A stretch of 64,000 nucleotides of DNA from Providencia sneebia DSM 19967. Lineage in GTDB: Bacteria; Pseudomonadota; Gammaproteobacteria; Enterobacterales; Enterobacteriaceae. Made by a program: the position numbers and the translations under genes. The stretch spans positions 2,763,400 to 2,827,399 of the forward strand of contig NZ_CM001773.1 in NCBI RefSeq assembly GCF_000314895.2, read 5' to 3'. The notes beneath the pieces are model-generated. The model saw only the letters and a list, made by a program, of their open reading frames with translations, was not told the origin of the DNA and ran no database searches. Positions 60,181-64,000 of the stretch are shown here, one piece after another. The number at the start of each line of letters is the position of its first letter. Position 1 is the stretch's first letter.

Positions 60181-60845
60181 CACAGTGGTTTGAAACAGCA
60201 TTAACAGGTAAACAATTTTTACTGGCTATGTCCGAAACTTTTACAATGGTTTCTATTGCTTTGGTGATTGGTTCTCTACTTGGTATTTTACTAGGAATTG
60301 TTCTTATCGTCACCAGACCTGAAGGAATTTGGCCAAATAAAGGGATTTACCGTATTGTTAACCCCATAATTAATACATTGCGTTCACTTCCCTTTATTAT
60401 TTTGCTTGTTGCCATGATCCCGCTTACGCGATTTTTAGTAGGTACATCAATTGGTACAACCGCAGCGATTGTTCCGCTGGTGATTTATATCGCACCTTAT
60501 ACCGCGCGTTTAGTTGAAAACTCATTACTTAGTGTTCATTCAGGCATCATTGAAGCGGCGGATTCAATGGGCGCAACCAACTGGCAAATTATATGGCATT
60601 TTATTTTACCTGAAGCAAAATCATCATTGATCCTGAGCTTAACCGCCGCAAGTATTACATTAGTTGGTGCAACTGCAATGGCTGGTGCAGTCGGTGGCGG
60701 CGGAATAGGTGATCTTGCACTCAACTATGGTTATCAGCGTTTTGACAACGTTGCCATGGCAATTACAGTAGTTACGCTAATTATTATTGTACAAGGAATG
60801 CAATTTATAGGGGATTATTTAGCTAAAAAAGCACGTTTTCATTAG
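60177..60845 (+). CDS. MetI-like ABC transporter permease
   Basis: A 222-residue permease with five or so membrane helices and the EAA loop EAADSMGATNWQIIWHFILP that docks the ATPase. FNLTLRSLPF-type family features appear as NTLRSLPFIILLVAMIPLT. ATGA overlap with the ATPase gene indicates coupling. Last gene of the cluster. Confidence 0.92.
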   Translation: MTQWFETALTGKQFLLAMSETFTMVSIALVIGSLLGILLGIVLIVTRPEGIWPNKGIYRIVNPIINTLRSLPFIILLVAMIPLTRFLVGTSIGTTAAIVPLVIYIAPYTARLVENSLLSVHSGIIEAADSMGATNWQIIWHFILPEAKSSLILSLTAASITLVGATAMAGAVGGGGIGDLALNYGYQRFDNVAMAITVVTLIIIVQGMQFIGDYLAKKARFH

Positions 60846-61147
60846 TTTTTTCAAAAAAAATAATAATATTTTAGTTCTACTGATGAATAAGACAGCAAGA
60901 AATATCATTTAAATTCAATCTGATACATTACATTGATAAGCTGGGAATTAAATTACTATTAATAAAAATTTATTAATCATTTTAAATCTGTTGGAGAAGT
61001 TGGTTGGTATTAGCTACAAATGCCTTGTTCAACGTTTATATAATGACGGAAATTAAGTAATTTAAATGATGAATTACTCTCATTACAATTAAATTGAATA
61101 ATTTTTAATTCATATTTATATAAATTTCTAATTTTTTAACACTGTAA
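60846..61147. other. Non-coding spacer after metI
   Basis: About 300 bp of AT-rich DNA without a gene. Nothing notable before the terminator at 61148. Confidence 0.45.
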
Positions 61148-61179
61148 AAAATAAAAGCCCAGAAAAGGGCTTTTATTTT
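61148..61179. terminator. Bidirectional terminator
   Basis: Perfect 13-bp stem AAAATAAAAGCCC/GGGCTTTTATTTT with a 6-nt loop, A-rich before and T-rich after, between the converging metI and MrpJ-like genes. Confidence 0.85.
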
Positions 61180-61328
61180 CATAGTATATAAACACTAAAG
61201 ATACACTTATCAGAGTATTCAACAAAGATAGTACTCAATTACCATTACCACAATTATGTTCTTAATTGAAACAAGCAAATGTTAATAACTTCATCTCGTT
61301 TCATTTTGGAACAAAAATAATTGTCTAA

Positions 61329-61622
61329 TTAAATGAGTGAATAAATGGAATCATCGAATCCTTTAGATTCTTTATCTTCATCAATACGAGTATCTTCTTG
61401 CAGAACTTCGCTGAAAAACTCTCCCATATTTACATCTAATACTTTTAGAACTCTTACTAGGCAGTCAATATCAATACGGTTCACACCGCGTTCATAACGA
61501 AACAATTGTTGTTCGCTAATATCAATCTCTTTCGCTAACTGGAAAACAGTATAACCTTGAGATTTTCTTAACGACTTAATTTTTTGTCCGACTGCACAAG
61601 CGACAGGATATTTTGTATTCAT
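61329..61622 (-). CDS. XRE-family regulator, MrpJ-like
   Basis: A 97-residue HTH protein: GQKIKSLRKSQGYTVFQLAK, then EIDISEQQLFRYERGVNRID (recognition helix) and CLVRVLKVLDVNMGEFF. This closely resembles MrpJ of Proteus, which represses motility when fimbriae are made and usually lies at the end of a fimbrial operon. Here no fimbrial gene is nearby. ATG 61622 has GAGA at a suitable distance; an ATG two codons upstream is also possible. Confidence 0.8.
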   Translation of the reverse strand: MNTKYPVACAVGQKIKSLRKSQGYTVFQLAKEIDISEQQLFRYERGVNRIDIDCLVRVLKVLDVNMGEFFSEVLQEDTRIDEDKESKGFDDSIYSLI

Positions 61623-62736
61623 AAACATTCTCGCTTCAACTTATATTATATTAATGAAATGAAAAATCATTGAGTGATTTTCTATGTTTTCTATTGTTAT
61701 CTTTATTTATAGATATAGACATTTAGGTATATTAACAACGATTCAGCCTATATCTTACGGGGAATAATATACTAGCCATATAATTAGTTTCAACTAATCC
61801 AAAAATGACATTGCACTTGTGTAACGAAATATTTTTATCATCTAAAAAAGCTCAAAAACCGAAAATAACCCTTTACTTTCAATATGATAATTCATTTCAC
61901 AACTTACACTTGTTGTTATAAACCCGAATAATGCGTTATAGCTTACCGGAATTATAATCTAAATTAGTACCAATTATCCGAAAAAAAATCTAAAAATAAA
62001 AGAAATAAACAGAATTATTTAATACTGTAACAAGTTTAATGGTTTTATAAAACGACATTCATTTTACGAGTATACGGATTTAGATAAGCATGTTTATACT
62101 GTAAATAAATGTAAATAAAAGAATTTTTTTAAAATTATCATTGTGATATCTTAAGTATCAACGAGTTACAAAGGCATATCTTCAGTTACAATTATTAAGG
62201 GTTATCCTGTTTTTTAAGTAGCAGCAAAGAAAAAGACAATTTATAGAGATAACATAGCAAAGCATTCCCATAAAGTAATCATTTCCTTTCTAATTTATGA
62301 AGCATACCACAAAATATAAAAAATTAAATTTTTATAAAAATAAAGAATTTAATATAAATAAATTCTTTATGTGAATGGATTTACAGGGTTATAGTCTAGA
62401 TTTAACCAAGAAATGGGGACTTATTCGAACAATGTATCACTTAACCAGATTTTATCACGTGATAACACCCCCAAATAACCAATATAAAATAGCAACTTAA
62501 ATCACTTTTATCTGATATTATTCCGACGCAAATCAATTATCAGCAACAATCACCTACTCAATATTAGTGTATACAGGTTATTAATGGTAAAGTCAGTCAT
62601 TAAAATGATAACATCTACTACAAATCATTATTAACATCATATGTAATATCGTTTTATTATTGGTTTAATACAGGTATTTTGCATACATTCTATAATATTT
62701 ATGTGACACAATTAAAATAGTTAGTTAAATCAAATT
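61623..62736. other. AT-rich non-coding region
   Basis: About 1.1 kb with no convincing reading frame on either strand, many stops in all frames and strong A/T bias. The first ~150 bp should carry the MrpJ-like promoter. No repeats recognised. Confidence 0.5.
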
Positions 62737-62988
62737 TTAAAGTATATTATTATGCGAAGTTAGAAATTTGCGATATATAAGGTATTCAGAAACAATAGAT
62801 TTGATACGCGTAACAAGTGTTGCACTATTTGTATATGAGAAATTAGAAAGAATAAACAAACTCATTGATCCTATTTTTTCATTTTCGTCGGTATTTTCAA
62901 TATCATATTTTCCATCACATAAATTCGATAAATAGTCACTTAAAAATACTTTATAATTAGATAAGGCTATTCTTGTAAATAGTAATAA
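62737..62988 (-). pseudogene. Possible decayed gene fragment
   Basis: An open stretch of ~83 codons without an upstream start. It reads like protein (YKVFLSDYLSNLCDGKYDIE; FSYTNSATLVTRIKSIVSEY) and ends HNNIL before TAA. The first ATG is internal (62865). It may be the 3' part of a lost gene. No family recognised. Confidence 0.3.
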
Positions 62989-63491
62989 TTATTTTTATCT
63001 ATTTCCTGTGTTTTTATACTCTTGCTCTAATAACAAATCTTTCCATAAAATTTTTACTTATAAAAAATGTAACTTGTTTTAATATGACAATACAGCTTGT
63101 ATAATTATGTTACAAATTGAAATATTAAAACGTCACTGAGATCTTAATAAATAGTACTTTGAACAATATTCATCCTCTTCATGGGTGATGCCATAGGTCA
63201 CTATAATGAAGTTATAATGTAATCATGCATTTTTGTTAAATCATACAAATAGGTAGTTAATGAATATAAAAAGATAAATAATGAATAAAAAATCAATTGG
63301 ATTACAAATAAATATTGTATAATATAGTCAACCTAACCTCTATTCCAACAGAAAACTTTTCTCTTGCTTTCTCTAAAAACAGTATTATTAGGTATAATCA
63401 CTTCATCATTACAAGCTTGAAATTCGTTGTCTTATATAATAACTATTAATTAATATCTGTATTGCTACTTATCACTAAACAATAAACAATA

Positions 63492-63638
63492 TTACTCAGT
63501 CATTGAATCCATATTTATATCAAAAATAACATCATCTAGATTTTCTCCGCATACTTAACACAATCCGCTAATTACATTTTTATGCAGATTTTCATCTATA
63601 GCGAATAGAACATTAATATGTGCAGATTGATTTTTAGC
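63492..63638 (-). pseudogene. Possible remnant of a response-regulator-like gene
   Basis: One reading frame interrupted by a single in-frame TAA (63555-63557). It reads AHINVLFAIDENLHKNVISG before the stop and VCGENLDDVIFDINMDSM after. INVLFAIDE and VIFDINM resemble strands 1 and 3 of a receiver domain, though the spacing between them is too short. A further coding-like piece, DNEFQACNDEVIIPNNTVFR, lies downstream in another frame (63333-63431). Suggestive of a decaying LuxR/RcsB-type regulator, not proven. Confidence 0.25.
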
Positions 63639-63731
63639 TTATTTGATCATTAGGGTTATCTAATCTTTACTTGCAGAAAGCTATGTTGAGGAAATGATTT
63701 TTAGGCTTGGAGTTGAACGCCGCTTTTCATT

Positions 63732-63993
63732 TACACTCTACGTGCAATATGCTGGCTAGGTTTTACTGGAAAGTTTTAGTTCGCGGAGAGTTCAAGAGCT
63801 ACAAACCATGTTCAACTGAGATCTGTATGCAAATTTTGGGTATTTATATTTGTACCCGGACGAAATAAGTCGTGCAGGATTATTCAGCCTTTGGCCTCAC
63901 TCTACGGGTCGTTGCGACAAGCGCAACGCTGTCTCGCTTCGCTCGGCTCGAACCTGAGCGCAGCTTCTTACCTACACTCTACGTGCAATATGC
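63732..63993. repeat. 21-bp direct repeat pair with internal hairpins
   Basis: TACACTCTACGTGCAATATGC occurs exactly at 63732-63752 and 63973-63993, each preceded by a similar GC-GCTT stretch. Between them are the hairpins GTTGCG-ACAAG-CGCAAC (63911-63927) and CGCTC...GAGCG. Base composition here is clearly less AT-rich than the preceding 2 kb. An unidentified intergenic repeat family. Confidence 0.5.
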
Positions 63994-64000
63994 CGAATTT

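Noticed and set aside
63840..64000. GC-richer right edge considered as the start of an rRNA operon or a tRNA.
   Set aside because: No rRNA or cloverleaf pattern; direct repeats and small hairpins only.

Overview
The window is an AT-rich enterobacterial chromosome segment, most likely from the Morganellaceae and probably Providencia or a close relative. The core genes follow the E. coli 52-53 min order: truA-usg-pdxB, fabB/mnmC, yfcL-epmC-yfcA, aroC-prmB, smrB, sixA, fadJ-fadI, yfcZ, fadL, mlaA and a tRNA-Arg(CCU) equivalent to argW. An orphan MrpJ-type regulator near the right end also points to the Proteus/Providencia group. The assignment rests on recognised proteins and gene order only.

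Layout. 0.1-3.2 kb: pdxB-usg-truA operon. 3.4-7.6 kb: lineage-specific genes (AraC regulator divergent from an EamA exporter, then a lipoprotein and a Sel1-repeat protein) where E. coli has flk and yfcJ. 7.9-16.0 kb: fabB, mnmC, a GNAT acetyltransferase, yfcA-epmC-yfcL, aroC and prmB; mepA is absent. 16.2-23.5 kb: a histidine-utilisation cluster (permease, hutH, hutU, hutC, hutI, no hutG) inserted between prmB and smrB. 23.8-33.1 kb: smrB, sixA, fadIJ, yfcZ, fadL, mlaA, yccJ and two probable small ORFs. 33.6-44.5 kb: a myo-inositol cluster (iolR, iolA, iolD, iolG, iolT, an orphan PTS EIIA, an iolC remnant, iolE, iolB). 44.6-45.4 kb: a HAD sugar phosphatase. 45.5-50.8 kb: a small integrative element at the 3' end of tRNA-Arg, with a P4-type integrase, phage-like leftovers, an iteron-like repeat cluster, a small membrane protein and a two-gene operon of a DprA-like protein and a HAD-phosphoribosyltransferase fusion. 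51.2-55.0 kb: mtlADR. 55.5-60.8 kb: a MetNIQ-type importer with an AhpD-like CMD protein and a flavin-dependent oxidoreductase. 61.3-64.0 kb: an orphan MrpJ-type regulator, then 2.4 kb of AT-rich DNA with decayed coding fragments and repeats.

Fatty-acid genes share visible FadR-like sites (fabB, fadI, fadL); fabB also has a FabR-like palindrome. The hut promoters share TGTATATACA. Two iol promoters share one architecture, with a palindrome filling the -35/-10 spacer. The mtlA promoter region has several CRP-like sites.

Four genes (aroC, iolD, iolE, the CMD protein) are broken by single-base indels, mostly in homopolymers. Because aroC is a core biosynthetic gene, some or all may be sequencing errors. 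The iolC deletion is different: only the promoter and the last ~90 codons remain, so inositol catabolism looks incomplete here. The best candidate for an undescribed system is the DprA-like / HAD-PRTase operon beside the integrase.
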